Positions 15,688 through 24,187 of a DNA stretch of 64,000 nucleotides are shown here, piece by piece (the first letter of the stretch is position 1; every line of letters starts with the position of its first letter). The position numbers were made by a program, and so were the translations under genes. The stretch comes from Streptococcus suis (lineage in GTDB: Bacteria > Bacillota > Bacilli > Lactobacillales > Streptococcaceae): the NCBI RefSeq assembly GCF_002964045.1, contig NZ_POPB01000317.1, forward strand, positions 18,395 to 82,394, read 5' to 3'. A model generated the notes under the pieces. That model was given only the letters and a program-made list of their open reading frames with translations, was not told where the DNA came from and searched no databases.

Positions 15688-16686
15688 ATGCAATTTTCAC
15701 TATTATCGGGATTGGTTGCTTTTTTAGCAACGGTGATTCTGATACCACGCTTTATTACTTTTTATCAAGCCAAACGCATCGAAGGGCAACAGATGCACGA
15801 AGATGTAAAACAACATCAATTTAAGGCAGGTACACCAACAATGGGGGGAACAGTTTTTCTCGTTGTTGCTATCTTAGTTACATTTATTTTTGCTGCTAGC
15901 CTTAACATGTTAACTGGTGGTGTTTTAGCTATTCTCTTCATCCTTGCACTCTATGGATTGGTCGGTTTTTTGGATGATTTCTTGAAAATATTCAAAAAAA
16001 TCAATGAAGGTCTTAACCCTAAACAAAAATTAGCATTACAGATTTTAGGTGGACTTGTTTTCTACTTTGTCCATGTAAGAGCTGCTGGTGGTGGTGAACT
16101 CAATGTATTTGGTCAAATCATCAATCTCGGTATGCTTTATTTACCCTTTGTTCTTTTCTGGTTGGTTGGTTTCTCAAATGCAGTCAACTTGACGGATGGT
16201 ATTGATGGCTTGGCCTCCATTTCGGTTGTTATTAGTTTGCTTGCCTATTCTGTCATTGCCTACAAGGAACAGAAGTTTGACATTCTTTTGGTCTGTGTAA
16301 CCATGATTGGTGGCTTGCTTGGATTTTTCGTCTACAATCGCAAACCCGCAAAAATCTTTATGGGGGATGTCGGTTCGCTAGCACTGGGCGGCATGCTAGC
16401 TACGATTTCAATCGCTCTTCGTGTGGAATGGACCCTGCTCCTCATCGGCTTTGTTTATGTCCTTGAAACGTCATCCGTTATGCTACAGGTTTCATATTTC
16501 AAATACACCAAAAAACGCTTTGGAGAAGGTCGTCGTATCTTCCGAATGACTCCTTTCCACCACCATTTAGAATTAGGTGGTTTGACTGGTAAGTCTGAAA
16601 AATGGAGTGAATGGCAGGTTGACTTCTTTTTATGGTCAGTTGGACTTGTCATGAGCTTGATTACCCTGGCTATTCTTTATCTATAG
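15688..16686 (+). CDS. mraY: Phospho-N-acetylmuramoyl-pentapeptide-transferase MraY
   Basis: MraY transfers phospho-MurNAc-pentapeptide to undecaprenyl phosphate to make lipid I. The 332-residue, roughly ten-helix protein contains [23 protein letters not shown] with its Asp-Asp pair, [25 protein letters not shown] and [14 protein letters not shown]. These are all core MraY motifs. It begins 7 bases after pbp2X and closes the operon with a terminator. Confidence 0.96.
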   Translation: MQFSLLSGLVAFLATVILIPRFITFYQAKRIEGQQMHEDVKQHQFKAGTPTMGGTVFLVVAILVTFIFAASLNMLTGGVLAILFILALYGLVGFLDDFLKIFKKINEGLNPKQKLALQILGGLVFYFVHVRAAGGGELNVFGQIINLGMLYLPFVLFWLVGFSNAVNLTDGIDGLASISVVISLLAYSVIAYKEQKFDILLVCVTMIGGLLGFFVYNRKPAKIFMGDVGSLALGGMLATISIALRVEWTLLLIGFVYVLETSSVMLQVSYFKYTKKRFGEGRRIFRMTPFHHHLELGGLTGKSEKWSEWQVDFFLWSVGLVMSLITLAILYL

Positions 16687-16694
16687 ATTTTCAG

Positions 16695-16716
16695 AAACAG
16701 CAGAAATGCTGTTTTT
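16695..16716 (+). terminator. Terminator of the rsmH-mraY operon
   Basis: AAACAGCA and TGCTGTTT (8-bp stem, GAAA tetraloop, 16695-16714) run into T residues. The T-tract directly abuts the next gene's extended -10. Confidence 0.85.
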
Positions 16717-16717
16717 G

Positions 16718-16726
16718 TGCTATAAT
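16718..16726 (+). promoter_or_regulatory. Promoter of the DEAD-box helicase gene
   Basis: TG-C-TATAAT is a consensus extended -10 immediately after the mraY terminator. Start is expected near 16733. Confidence 0.75.
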
Positions 16727-16732
16727 AGTAGG

Positions 16733-16801
16733 CAGTAAAATGAAGAACCTCTATTTGCAGTCGTCGTTTCGCCTGTCCATACAGGTTCCAAAGAGGAAAC
16801 T
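16733..16801 (+). promoter_or_regulatory. Structured 5' leader of the DEAD-box helicase mRNA
   Basis: CCTCT (16748-16752), helped by TT at 16754-16755, is complementary to AAAGAGG (16790-16796), which contains the ribosome binding site. Inside lies a CCTGT/ACAGG hairpin (16772-16785). GAACCT (16745-16750) can alternatively pair with AGGTTC (16783-16788). The two folds exclude each other, as expected for a switchable leader. This is inference from pairing only. Confidence 0.45.
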
Positions 16802-18145
16802 ATGAAATTTACAGATATGAAACTCAAGCCTTACATTCAGGAGGCTTTGAAAGAAATTAACTTTGTTCAGCCGACAGAGGTTCAGGAGAAATTGATTCCT
16901 GTTGTTTTGTCAGGCCGCGATTTGATTGGGGAATCAAAAACAGGTTCAGGGAAGACCCATACCTTCTTGATTCCGATTTTCCAAAAACTAAATGAGGAAT
17001 TGGACCAGGTTCAGGCTGTTATTACAGCACCATCACGAGAACTGGCAACTCAAATCTACCAAGCAGCTCGTCAGTTGGCCAGTCATTCGGACATCGAGGT
17101 TCGTGTGACCAATTATGTTGGTGGTACGGATAAGAACCGTCAGATTGACAAGCTCCAAGCTGGTCAGCCTCACATTGTTGTTGGGACACCGGGGCGTATC
17201 TATGACTTGGTCAAATCAGGTGACTTGGCTATCCATAAGGCTAAAACCTTTGTAGTGGATGAGGCTGATATGACCTTGGACATGGGCTTCTTGGAAACAG
17301 TTGATAAGATTGCTGGTAGCCTGCCAAAAGACTTGCAATTTATGGTTTTTTCAGCCACCATTCCGCAGAAACTGCAACCGTTTTTGAAAAAGTATTTGTC
17401 TAATCCTGTCATGGAACAAATCAAGACCCATACGGTGATTTCAGATACTATTGAGAACTGGTTGATTTCAACCAAGGGCCGTGACCGCAATGCGCAGATC
17501 TTGGAAGTGACCAAGCTCATGCAACCGTACTTGGCCATGATTTTCGTCAATACCAAGACACGCGCAGATGAATTGCATAGCTATTTGACGGCAAATGGTT
17601 TACGCGTTGCAAAGATTCATGGAGATATTCCTCCACGCGAACGCAAGCGGATCATGAACCAGGTGAAGAACTTGGATTATCAATACATTGTAGCGACTGA
17701 CTTGGCAGCACGTGGGATTGATATTGAAGGCGTCAGCCATGTCATCAATGATGCTATTCCACAGGACCTTTCCTTCTTTGTCCACCGTGTGGGTAGGACG
17801 GGTCGTAATGGTTTGTCAGGTATTGCCATTACCCTTTATCAGCCAAGCGATGATGCGGACATCCGTGAGTTAGAAAAGCTCAATATCAAATTCTTGCCAA
17901 AAGAAATGAAAAATGGGGAATTTGTCGATACCTACGACCGTGACCGCCGTGCTAACCGTGAAAAATCGCGTGAAAAACTAGATTTGGAAATGATTGGCTT
18001 GGTCAAGAAGAAAAAGAAAAAAGTTAAGCCAGGCTACAAGAAGAAAATTCAATGGGCTGTTGATGAAAAGCGTCGTAAGACCAAGCGTGTGGAGGCGCGT
18101 GCTAAAGGCCGTGCAGAACGTAAGGCCAAGCGCCAAACCTTCTAA
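16802..18145 (+). CDS. DEAD-box ATP-dependent RNA helicase (CshB-like)
   Basis: This 447-residue helicase has a Q motif (FVQPTEVQEKLIP) and Walker A SKTGSGKT. It also has PSRELA, VDEAD, SAT in FSATIP, and the HRVGRTGRNG motif VI. A very basic C-terminal tail (KKKKKKVKPGYKKK) would bind RNA. Size and tail resemble CshB-type helicases used in ribosome assembly and cold growth. AAGAGG lies 5 bases before the ATG but can be hidden by the leader fold. The family is certain; the exact paralogue name is not. Confidence 0.93.
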   Translation: MKFTDMKLKPYIQEALKEINFVQPTEVQEKLIPVVLSGRDLIGESKTGSGKTHTFLIPIFQKLNEELDQVQAVITAPSRELATQIYQAARQLASHSDIEVRVTNYVGGTDKNRQIDKLQAGQPHIVVGTPGRIYDLVKSGDLAIHKAKTFVVDEADMTLDMGFLETVDKIAGSLPKDLQFMVFSATIPQKLQPFLKKYLSNPVMEQIKTHTVISDTIENWLISTKGRDRNAQILEVTKLMQPYLAMIFVNTKTRADELHSYLTANGLRVAKIHGDIPPRERKRIMNQVKNLDYQYIVATDLAARGIDIEGVSHVINDAIPQDLSFFVHRVGRTGRNGLSGIAITLYQPSDDADIRELEKLNIKFLPKEMKNGEFVDTYDRDRRANREKSREKLDLEMIGLVKKKKKKVKPGYKKKIQWAVDEKRRKTKRVEARAKGRAERKAKRQTF

Positions 18146-18163
18146 AGGGAACTGGGGAAGACT

Positions 18164-18388
18164 ATGTTACAAAATATTCTCAGTTTATATTTACAAGGCT
18201 TGCTAGTGTCAGCAATAGTCGTTATTTGTATTAGTTTGGTTTGGTTTATCGCTCGTGCCAGTCGAAAAGTCGATCAAACAACACAGGCACGTCAAGATTT
18301 CTTGTTTGATTTGTTGATGATCAACGTCATGACCATTCCAATACTTGCTTTTGGGGTCATGGGGATTTTGTTAATGTTTAAAGCATAG
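18164..18388 (+). CDS. DUF4059 family membrane protein
   Basis: This 74-residue protein has two membrane helices (about 8-29 and 50-71) and a polar middle (RASRKVDQTTQARQDF). It sits directly before trxB, the usual streptococcal position of DUF4059. GGGGAAG precedes the ATG. No biochemical role is known. The linked amino-acid ABC transporter genes seen in some streptococci are absent here. Confidence 0.78.
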   Translation: MLQNILSLYLQGLLVSAIVVICISLVWFIARASRKVDQTTQARQDFLFDLLMINVMTIPILAFGVMGILLMFKA

Positions 18389-18399
18389 AAGGAAAAGAT

Positions 18400-19317
18400 A
18401 TGTACGATACAATTGTTGTTGGAGCGGGTCCTGCTGGGATGACTGCTGCCCTCTACGCAGGACGAAGCAATCTAAAAGTGGCACTTTTGGAGCGTGGAAT
18501 TTACGGCGGCCAGATGAACAACACCGCTGAAATTGAAAACTATCCAGGCTATGACCATATTTCTGGTCCAGCCTTGGCTGAAAAAATGTTTGAACCTCTG
18601 GAAAAATTCGGAGTAGATCACATTTTGGGTACCTTGGTGCGTATCGAAGAAGATGGACCAATCAAGAAAGTTATTACAGAAGATGGTGTTTTGGAAACAA
18701 AAACGGTCATTCTAGCTATGGGGGCTAAACACCGCTTGCTAGATGTTTCAGGTGAAGATACCTACAATAGCCGAGGTGTTTCCTACTGTGCCGTCTGTGA
18801 CGGAGCCTTCTTCCGTGGTCAGAAGCTCTTGGTAGTTGGCGGTGGTGATTCTGCGGTCGAAGAAGCCCTATTCTTGACGCAGTTTGCGGAATCTGTGACC
18901 ATTGTTCACCGCCGTGACCAACTTCGTGCTCAAAAAGTCATTCAAGACCGCGCCTTTGCCAATGAAAAAATCAACTTCATCTGGGATAGCGTCGTGGAAG
19001 AAATCAAGGGCGACGACTTACGTGTGCAAAGCGTTGTTATCAAAAATGTGAAAACGGAAGAAGTTAGCGAACTGGACTTCGGTGGTGTCTTTATCTATGT
19101 TGGTTTGGATCCGATGACGGATTCGGTTGCCGATTTGGGCATTACGGACGAGGCTGGCTGGATTATCACAGATGAAAAGATGGCAACTAGCAAATCTGGT
19201 ATTTACGCCATCGGTGACATTCGCCAAAATCAACTGCGCCAGATTGCGACTGCCGTTGGAAATGGGGCAGTTGCCGGTCAGGAAGTCTATAACTACATCA
19301 CAGAACTAGCTGAATAG
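18400..19317 (+). CDS. trxB: Thioredoxin reductase
   Basis: This FAD- and NADPH-dependent enzyme reduces thioredoxin. The 305-residue protein has GAGPAG at 8-13 for FAD, the redox pair C130-A-V-C133, a second dinucleotide motif GGGDSAVEEA for NADPH, and a C-terminal GIYAIGDIR FAD motif. AAGGAAAAG precedes the ATG. It starts 11 bases after the DUF4059 gene. Confidence 0.95.
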   Translation: MYDTIVVGAGPAGMTAALYAGRSNLKVALLERGIYGGQMNNTAEIENYPGYDHISGPALAEKMFEPLEKFGVDHILGTLVRIEEDGPIKKVITEDGVLETKTVILAMGAKHRLLDVSGEDTYNSRGVSYCAVCDGAFFRGQKLLVVGGGDSAVEEALFLTQFAESVTIVHRRDQLRAQKVIQDRAFANEKINFIWDSVVEEIKGDDLRVQSVVIKNVKTEEVSELDFGGVFIYVGLDPMTDSVADLGITDEAGWIITDEKMATSKSGIYAIGDIRQNQLRQIATAVGNGAVAGQEVYNYITELAE

Positions 19318-19326
19318 GGGGATACA

Positions 19327-19866
19327 ATGTTTCATATTTACGACATTCAGAAAAATCCAGATGGGATTTCCTTTGAGAAAACCTTGGACTTGCAGGAAGA
19401 ATTGCAGGCTCGAAATAGTGAAGTTTTAGGCTTGTCGCCTGTACAAGTAAGTGGAAATGTTCGCTTTGAGTCAGGTTTCTTTTTCTTGGACTACCAGATG
19501 ACTTACGACATTACCCTGGCTTCCAGCCGCTCCCTGCAGCCTGTTCTTTTACATGAAGTGCAGGAGGTTAATGAACTCTTTGTTGCCAATGAAGCTACTC
19601 TCAAGGAGCAGGACTTGATTGATGAGGATATGGTTTTGGTGGTAGAAGATGACCACATCGTCTTAGAAGAAAGTGTAGCGGATAATATTCTCCTAGCTAT
19701 TCCTATCAAGGTTTTGACACCGGAGGAAGTGGCAGGAACCGACCTACCATCTGGTCAAGCCTGGGCTTTAATGACTGAGGAAGATTTTCAACAAAAAGCT
19801 CAAGAGAAAAAAGAAGCCAACAGTCCTTTTGCTCAATTGCAGGGCTTGTTTGATAGTGAAGAATAG
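19327..19866 (+). CDS. DUF177 (YceD) family protein
   Basis: This 179-residue acidic cytoplasmic protein has the DUF177 pattern: an N-terminal half ending …VQVSGNVRFESGFFFLDYQMTYDITLASSRSL and a C-terminal PFAQLQGLF. YceD proteins are tied to ribosome biogenesis and 23S rRNA in other organisms and often precede rpmF, which is not the case here. TAGGGGGAT precedes the ATG. It follows trxB by 9 bases, probably in one transcript. Confidence 0.82.
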   Translation: MFHIYDIQKNPDGISFEKTLDLQEELQARNSEVLGLSPVQVSGNVRFESGFFFLDYQMTYDITLASSRSLQPVLLHEVQEVNELFVANEATLKEQDLIDEDMVLVVEDDHIVLEESVADNILLAIPIKVLTPEEVAGTDLPSGQAWALMTEEDFQQKAQEKKEANSPFAQLQGLFDSEE

Positions 19867-19894
19867 TTTGGATGGTTAAATTATCTGAAAATTC

Positions 19895-19923
19895 TTGTCA
19901 ACTTTCCCCATTCGGTGTATAAT
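19895..19923 (+). promoter_or_regulatory. Promoter of gnd
   Basis: TTGTCA (19895-19900) and TATAAT (19918-19923) are 17 bases apart, about 30 bases before the gnd start. Confidence 0.85.
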
Positions 19924-19953
19924 GAAGGGGATACAAATTAGAGGAGTAAACAA

Positions 19954-21381
19954 ATGACAAAAGCAAATTTTGGTGTTGTAGGGATGGCTGTTATGGGCCG
20001 CAACCTGGCACTTAACGTTGAATCACGTGGCTATTCTGTAGCCATTTACAACCGCTCTGCTGATAAAACAGAAGACGTTGTAGCAAGCAACCCAGGTAAA
20101 AACTTGGTCCCAAGTTACGATGTAGAAAGCTTTGTAGCTTCTATTGAAAAACCACGCCGTATCATGCTTATGGTTCAAGCTGGTCCTGGTACAGATGCAA
20201 CCATTCAAGCTCTTTTGCCACACTTGGATGAAGGGGACATCTTGATTGACGGTGGAAATACCTTCTACGAAGACACTATCCGTCGTTCAAAAGAATTGGC
20301 AAACTCAGGTATCAACTTCATCGGTACAGGTGTATCTGGTGGTGAAAAAGGAGCCCTTGAAGGCCCATCTATCATGCCTGGTGGTCAAAAAGAAGCCTAC
20401 GAATTGGTGGCAGATGTCTTGGAAGAGATTTCAGCAAAAGCACCAGAAGATGGAGCACCATGTGTGACTTATATCGGTCCAGATGGAGCTGGTCACTATG
20501 TAAAAATGGTTCACAACGGTATCGAGTATGGCGATATGCAGTTGATTGCGGAGTCTTATGACCTCATGCAACACTTGCTTGGCTTGTCAGTAGATGAAAT
20601 GGCTGACATCTTTACTGAGTGGAACCAAGGCGAATTGGATAGCTACTTGATTGAAATCACAGCGGACATCTTGAAACGCAAGGATGACCAAGGTCAAGAT
20701 GGTCCAATTGTTGACTACATCATGGACGCTGCTGGTAACAAGGGTACTGGTAAATGGACTAGCCAATCATCACTTGACTTGGGTGTGCCATTGTCACTAA
20801 TTACAGAATCGGTATTTGCTCGTTACATCTCTACTTACAAAGATGAGCGTGTGGCAGCAAGCAAGGTTCTTCCAAAACCAGCTCCGTTTGCCTACGAAGG
20901 TGACAAGGCTGAATTGGTGGAAAAAATTCGTCAGGCCCTCTACTTCTCAAAAATCATGTCTTACGCACAAGGTTTTGCACAATTGCGCGTAGCATCTAAA
21001 GAAAACAACTGGAACTTGCCATTTGGCGAAATCGCTAAAATCTGGCGTGCAGGTTGTATCATCCGTGCTCGTTTCTTGCAAAAGATTACAGATGCTTATG
21101 GACGTGATGAAGACTTGGCAAACTTGCTCTTGGATGAATATTTCCTAGATATCACAGCTAAATACCAACAAGCTGTTCGTGATGTCGTAAGCTTGGCTGT
21201 TCAGGCTGGTGTACCTGTTCCAACCTTCTCTGCGGCTATTACCTACTTCGATAGCTACCGTGCAGAAAACTTGCCAGCTAACTTAATCCAAGCACAACGT
21301 GACTACTTCGGTGCTCACACTTATAACCGTAAAGACAAAGAAGGTGTCTTCCACTACGATTGGTATAGCGAATCAAAATAA
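19954..21381 (+). CDS. gnd: 6-phosphogluconate dehydrogenase, decarboxylating
   Basis: This enzyme oxidises 6-phosphogluconate to ribulose 5-phosphate with NADP+ in the pentose phosphate pathway. The 475-residue protein has [15 protein letters not shown] for the cofactor, [29 protein letters not shown], and the catalytic-Lys region [22 protein letters not shown] precedes the ATG. The codon use looks strongly biased, as expected for a highly expressed gene. It is followed by a terminator and then ritR, a pairing also seen in pneumococcus. Confidence 0.97.
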   Translation: MTKANFGVVGMAVMGRNLALNVESRGYSVAIYNRSADKTEDVVASNPGKNLVPSYDVESFVASIEKPRRIMLMVQAGPGTDATIQALLPHLDEGDILIDGGNTFYEDTIRRSKELANSGINFIGTGVSGGEKGALEGPSIMPGGQKEAYELVADVLEEISAKAPEDGAPCVTYIGPDGAGHYVKMVHNGIEYGDMQLIAESYDLMQHLLGLSVDEMADIFTEWNQGELDSYLIEITADILKRKDDQGQDGPIVDYIMDAAGNKGTGKWTSQSSLDLGVPLSLITESVFARYISTYKDERVAASKVLPKPAPFAYEGDKAELVEKIRQALYFSKIMSYAQGFAQLRVASKENNWNLPFGEIAKIWRAGCIIRARFLQKITDAYGRDEDLANLLLDEYFLDITAKYQQAVRDVVSLAVQAGVPVPTFSAAITYFDSYRAENLPANLIQAQRDYFGAHTYNRKDKEGVFHYDWYSESK

Positions 21382-21383
21382 AA

Positions 21384-21410
21384 AGGATGGGCGTGTGAGC
21401 GCCCTTCTTT
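21384..21410 (+). terminator. Terminator-like hairpin after gnd
   Basis: AAGG-AT-GGGCG pairs with CGCCC-TT around TGTGAG, followed by a mixed T-tract. It may allow some readthrough into ritR. Confidence 0.6.
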
Positions 21411-21461
21411 CTAATTTGTTGCTTGCCATTCCGATTGATAGAGAGAATAATGAAAGAGATA

Positions 21462-22151
21462 ATGGCTAAGAAAATTTTAATCGCTGGAAGAGAACGAAAT
21501 CTTTCGCATTTTGTTTCTATGGAGTTACAGAAACACGACTATTTGGTAGACTATGCCTCAACAGGTGAGGAGGCTATTCAGCTAGCTCATGAAACTGATT
21601 TTGACTTGATTTTGATGAGTTTTCAGCTTTCTGATATGTCCAGTAAAGACTTATCTAGAGAGTTATTGGCTATCAAACCTGCCAGTGTTATCATCGTTGC
21701 GATTGATTCTGAGGATGTCACTCGGTACGGTGAAGAAGTACTCTCCTATGCAGTTTCTTATGTCGTCAAACCTTTTGTCATTAGTGAATTGGTTGAGCAG
21801 ATTTCCTCTATTTTTCGTGGTAGAGACTTCATTGACAATAATTGCAAACAAGTCCGACTTCATGCAGCCTACCGTGATTTAACGATTGATTTTCAGAATC
21901 GAACAGTCACTCGTGGAGATGAGTTGATTAATTTGACAAGGAGAGAATATGACCTTCTGGCAACATTGATGAACAGCCCAGAACCTGTTAGTCGTGAGCA
22001 ATTACTTGAACGCGTTTGGAAATATGAGGCGGCTTCTGAGACCAATGTAGTAGATGTCTATATTCGCTATTTACGTGGAAAATTAGATGTTGCTGGAAAG
22101 CCATCTTACATCAAGACAGTTCGTGGTGTTGGTTATGCCATGAGAGATTAA
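21462..22151 (+). CDS. ritR: RitR-type orphan response regulator
   Basis: This 229-residue protein has an N-terminal receiver-like domain and a C-terminal OmpR/PhoB winged helix (LTRREYDLLATLM, TNVVDVYIRYLRGKLD, YIKTVRGVGY). The phosphoacceptor Asp is replaced by Ser53 (LILMSFQL). Cys128 in the linker (DFIDNNCKQ) matches the redox-sensing Cys128 of pneumococcal RitR, a repressor of iron uptake that carries Asn53. ATG 21462 is chosen because it gives this numbering and the MAKKILIAG start. No histidine kinase gene is adjacent. Redox control of iron or flavin genes is inferred by homology. Confidence 0.88.
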   Translation: MAKKILIAGRERNLSHFVSMELQKHDYLVDYASTGEEAIQLAHETDFDLILMSFQLSDMSSKDLSRELLAIKPASVIIVAIDSEDVTRYGEEVLSYAVSYVVKPFVISELVEQISSIFRGRDFIDNNCKQVRLHAAYRDLTIDFQNRTVTRGDELINLTRREYDLLATLMNSPEPVSREQLLERVWKYEAASETNVVDVYIRYLRGKLDVAGKPSYIKTVRGVGYAMRD

Positions 22152-22153
22152 AA

Positions 22154-22443
22154 GGGAGTGGGAAAGAACTCGACTAGGTCAAAAAGAGTTCGTCAACAAG
22201 TCTTTATTTCTAGTTGTTGAGCTGAAACAGTCTATCCCCAGACTGTTTCACTCCCACCCCCGCATAGCGCCAAAGGTTCGGGGATCCTTTGGAGGTTGGA
22301 GATGAAGCGAACTTTGTTCGCAACAGTCGTGATGGTCAGATTTGGAGTGAAAAACACGAACAAATCTGCCAATCAACCACTGCGCTGAGATGTTGACACG
22401 AACTCTGAGTAGTGGTCCTGGGCTTTTGCCCAGTCTCCTTTTT
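22154..22443. repeat. Dispersed intergenic repeat element, long copy, ending in a terminator
   Basis: It starts with the same 21 bases as the 11782 copy, contains the shared 76-base block at 22334-22409, and has about 120 extra bases in between. Nested pairs are visible. GGGAGTG (22154) pairs with CACTCCC; inside lie AACTC/GAGTT, TCAACAA/TTGTTGA and GAAACAGTCT/AGACTGTTTC. CTGGGC-TTTT-GCCCAG (22418-22433) plus a T-tract makes a terminator for ritR. This accounts for the 342-base gene-free stretch. Confidence 0.75.
22270..22321. repeat. Hairpin-linker-hairpin unit, copy 1
   Basis: CCAAAGG pairs with CCTTTGG (22270-22292). A linker AGGTTGGAGATGAA follows, then GCGAAC-TTT-GTTCGC (22307-22321). 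The same layout with different arm sequences occurs twice at 26967-27112. Confidence 0.65.
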
Positions 22444-22493
22444 GTATTCCTGTGATAAACTGGAAACCAATCATAAAATTTTTTGGAGATAAA

Positions 22494-23624
22494 ATGAACA
22501 AATCATTTAAAGAAAAAGTTCTTTTGATTTTACTGGCGGGAGCAACGCTTTTAGCGGTTCTCAATTGGTCGAGTATCTATGGAGCTATAGGTGTCTTACT
22601 TGGTAGTATGAATTCCTTGTTTATCGGAGCCATTATTGCCTTTATATTAAATGTGCCGATGAAAAAAATTGAGGACCAGTTGGAAAAGGTATCCTTTCTA
22701 AAAAAATCAAAACGCTCATTGGCAATCGTTGGTGTATTGATTGGTTTCTTGCTCATTGTAACTGGACTTGTATTGATTGTATTGCCGACATTGATGACAA
22801 CTGTTTCACAATTGGTAACGGTCAGCAGTACGGCTATTCCTAAATCAGTCAATGCCTTGACCAGCTTTTTAGAAGAAAATGGTCTCTTGACCGGTCAGGT
22901 TGGGGATCAAATTGCAGGAATGTTAGACCAATTAAAAAATCTTACCTTTATTTCCAATCTGGTAACTCCAATCTTGTCTGGTTTGGTGTCAAATGTCACT
23001 GGAATTTTTTCAAATACTATGACGCTTGTTATGGCCTTCTTCTTCACCTTAGCAATTCTAGGAAGCAAGGAACATTTGCAGTCTATGACAAGGCAATTCC
23101 TTCAAGCTACCTTGCCTGCGAAAGTGGTAAGGGTTATCAGCTACATCGGTGAAGTGATTATCGATACCTATGATAAATTCCTGATGAGTCAGATTGTGGA
23201 AGCCTGTATTATTGGAACCTTGGTTTTTGTCAGTTACTCCCTATCTGGTATTCCTTATGCCAGTATGGCGGGGATTTTAGCGGGTGTCTTATCATTCGTT
23301 CCTTACATTGGCCCCTTTACAGCCTGTCTGATTAGTGCCTTGTTTGTGGCGGTTCAAAATCCGCTCTTGGCACTCTGGTCTATCGTACTCTTCCAGATTC
23401 TTCAGTTGATTGAAGGGAATGTGATTTATCCGCGCGTGGTTGGTCAATCAGTTGGTCTTCCGACCTTGTTTACCCTTGCGGCAGCCTTGATTGGTGGAAA
23501 TCTGTTTGGTCTACTTGGTATGGTCTTCTTTACCCCAATTTTTGCAGTTGTCTACCGCCTAGTTCGTGAATGGGTTGCCAGTCGATTGAAAAAACAGGAC
23601 GAATTGTTGATGGAAAGTGAGTAA
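22494..23624 (+). CDS. AI-2E family transporter (UPF0118)
   Basis: This 376-residue membrane protein has about eight helices and a long central loop. Features of the AI-2E/PerM family include the N-terminal NMVPMKKIEDQL-like segment (read here as NVPMKKIEDQL), GIPYASMAGILAGVLSFVPYIGP, and NPLLALWSIVLFQILQLIEGNVIYPRVVGQSVGL. The family includes an autoinducer-2 exporter and Na+/H+ antiporters, so the substrate is open. TTGGAGAT sits before ATG 22494. It is preceded by a repeat and terminator, so it has its own transcript. Confidence 0.85.
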   Translation: MNKSFKEKVLLILLAGATLLAVLNWSSIYGAIGVLLGSMNSLFIGAIIAFILNVPMKKIEDQLEKVSFLKKSKRSLAIVGVLIGFLLIVTGLVLIVLPTLMTTVSQLVTVSSTAIPKSVNALTSFLEENGLLTGQVGDQIAGMLDQLKNLTFISNLVTPILSGLVSNVTGIFSNTMTLVMAFFFTLAILGSKEHLQSMTRQFLQATLPAKVVRVISYIGEVIIDTYDKFLMSQIVEACIIGTLVFVSYSLSGIPYASMAGILAGVLSFVPYIGPFTACLISALFVAVQNPLLALWSIVLFQILQLIEGNVIYPRVVGQSVGLPTLFTLAAALIGGNLFGLLGMVFFTPIFAVVYRLVREWVASRLKKQDELLMESE

Positions 23625-23695
23625 TTCTCGCTTTCTTTTATTTTTGTTAATTTTATGCTATACTGAAGTGATAAAGTTAATGTAGGAGAAAGAGT

Positions 23696-24187
23696 ATGCG
23701 TTGTCCAAAATGTCAGAGTTTGAAATCAAGTGTCATTGATAGTCGTCAGGCTGAAGATGGCAATACCATTCGTCGTCGCCGTTCCTGTGATCAATGCGGT
23801 CAGCGTTTTACTACCTATGAACGGATTGAAGAAAAGACCCTTGTTGTTGTCAAAAAAGACGGAACGCGAGAGCAGTTTTCACGGGAGAAAATCTTCAATG
23901 GGATTATTCGATCTGCTCAAAAACGTCCTGTATCAACGGATGATATTGATGAAGTAGTCAATCGGATTGAGCAAAAAGTTCGGGCTCAAGGGGAGAGTGA
24001 AATCGAGTCGGATGTTATTGGGAATTTGGTCATGGAAGAATTGGTCGAATTGGATGAAATCACCTATGTGCGTTTTGCGTCTGTTTACCGTTCCTTCAAG
24101 GATGTGGAAGAATTGGAAAATCTCCTAAAACAGATGATTTCCAAGGGTAGTAAGGTAAAAACGGGATCAAAAGATGAAGCCAAATGA
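23696..24187 (+). CDS. nrdR: Transcriptional repressor NrdR
   Basis: NrdR represses ribonucleotide reductase genes in response to dATP/ATP. The 163-residue protein begins MRCPKCQS and has a second CDQCG pair, together forming a four-Cys zinc ribbon. An ATP-cone follows ([30 protein letters not shown]). AGGAGAAAG precedes the ATG, with an extended -10 TG-C-TATACT about 40 bases upstream. It overlaps dnaB by 14 bases, in the conserved nrdR-dnaB-dnaI order. Confidence 0.95.
   Translation: MRCPKCQSLKSSVIDSRQAEDGNTIRRRRSCDQCGQRFTTYERIEEKTLVVVKKDGTREQFSREKIFNGIIRSAQKRPVSTDDIDEVVNRIEQKVRAQGESEIESDVIGNLVMEELVELDEITYVRFASVYRSFKDVEELENLLKQMISKGSKVKTGSKDEAK

Noticed and set aside
22483..22500. TTGGAGATAAAATGAAC before the AI-2E transporter resembles the linker of the hairpin family
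   Set aside because: It is the transporter's ribosome binding site and start. No flanking hairpin arms are present, so the resemblance is coincidental.
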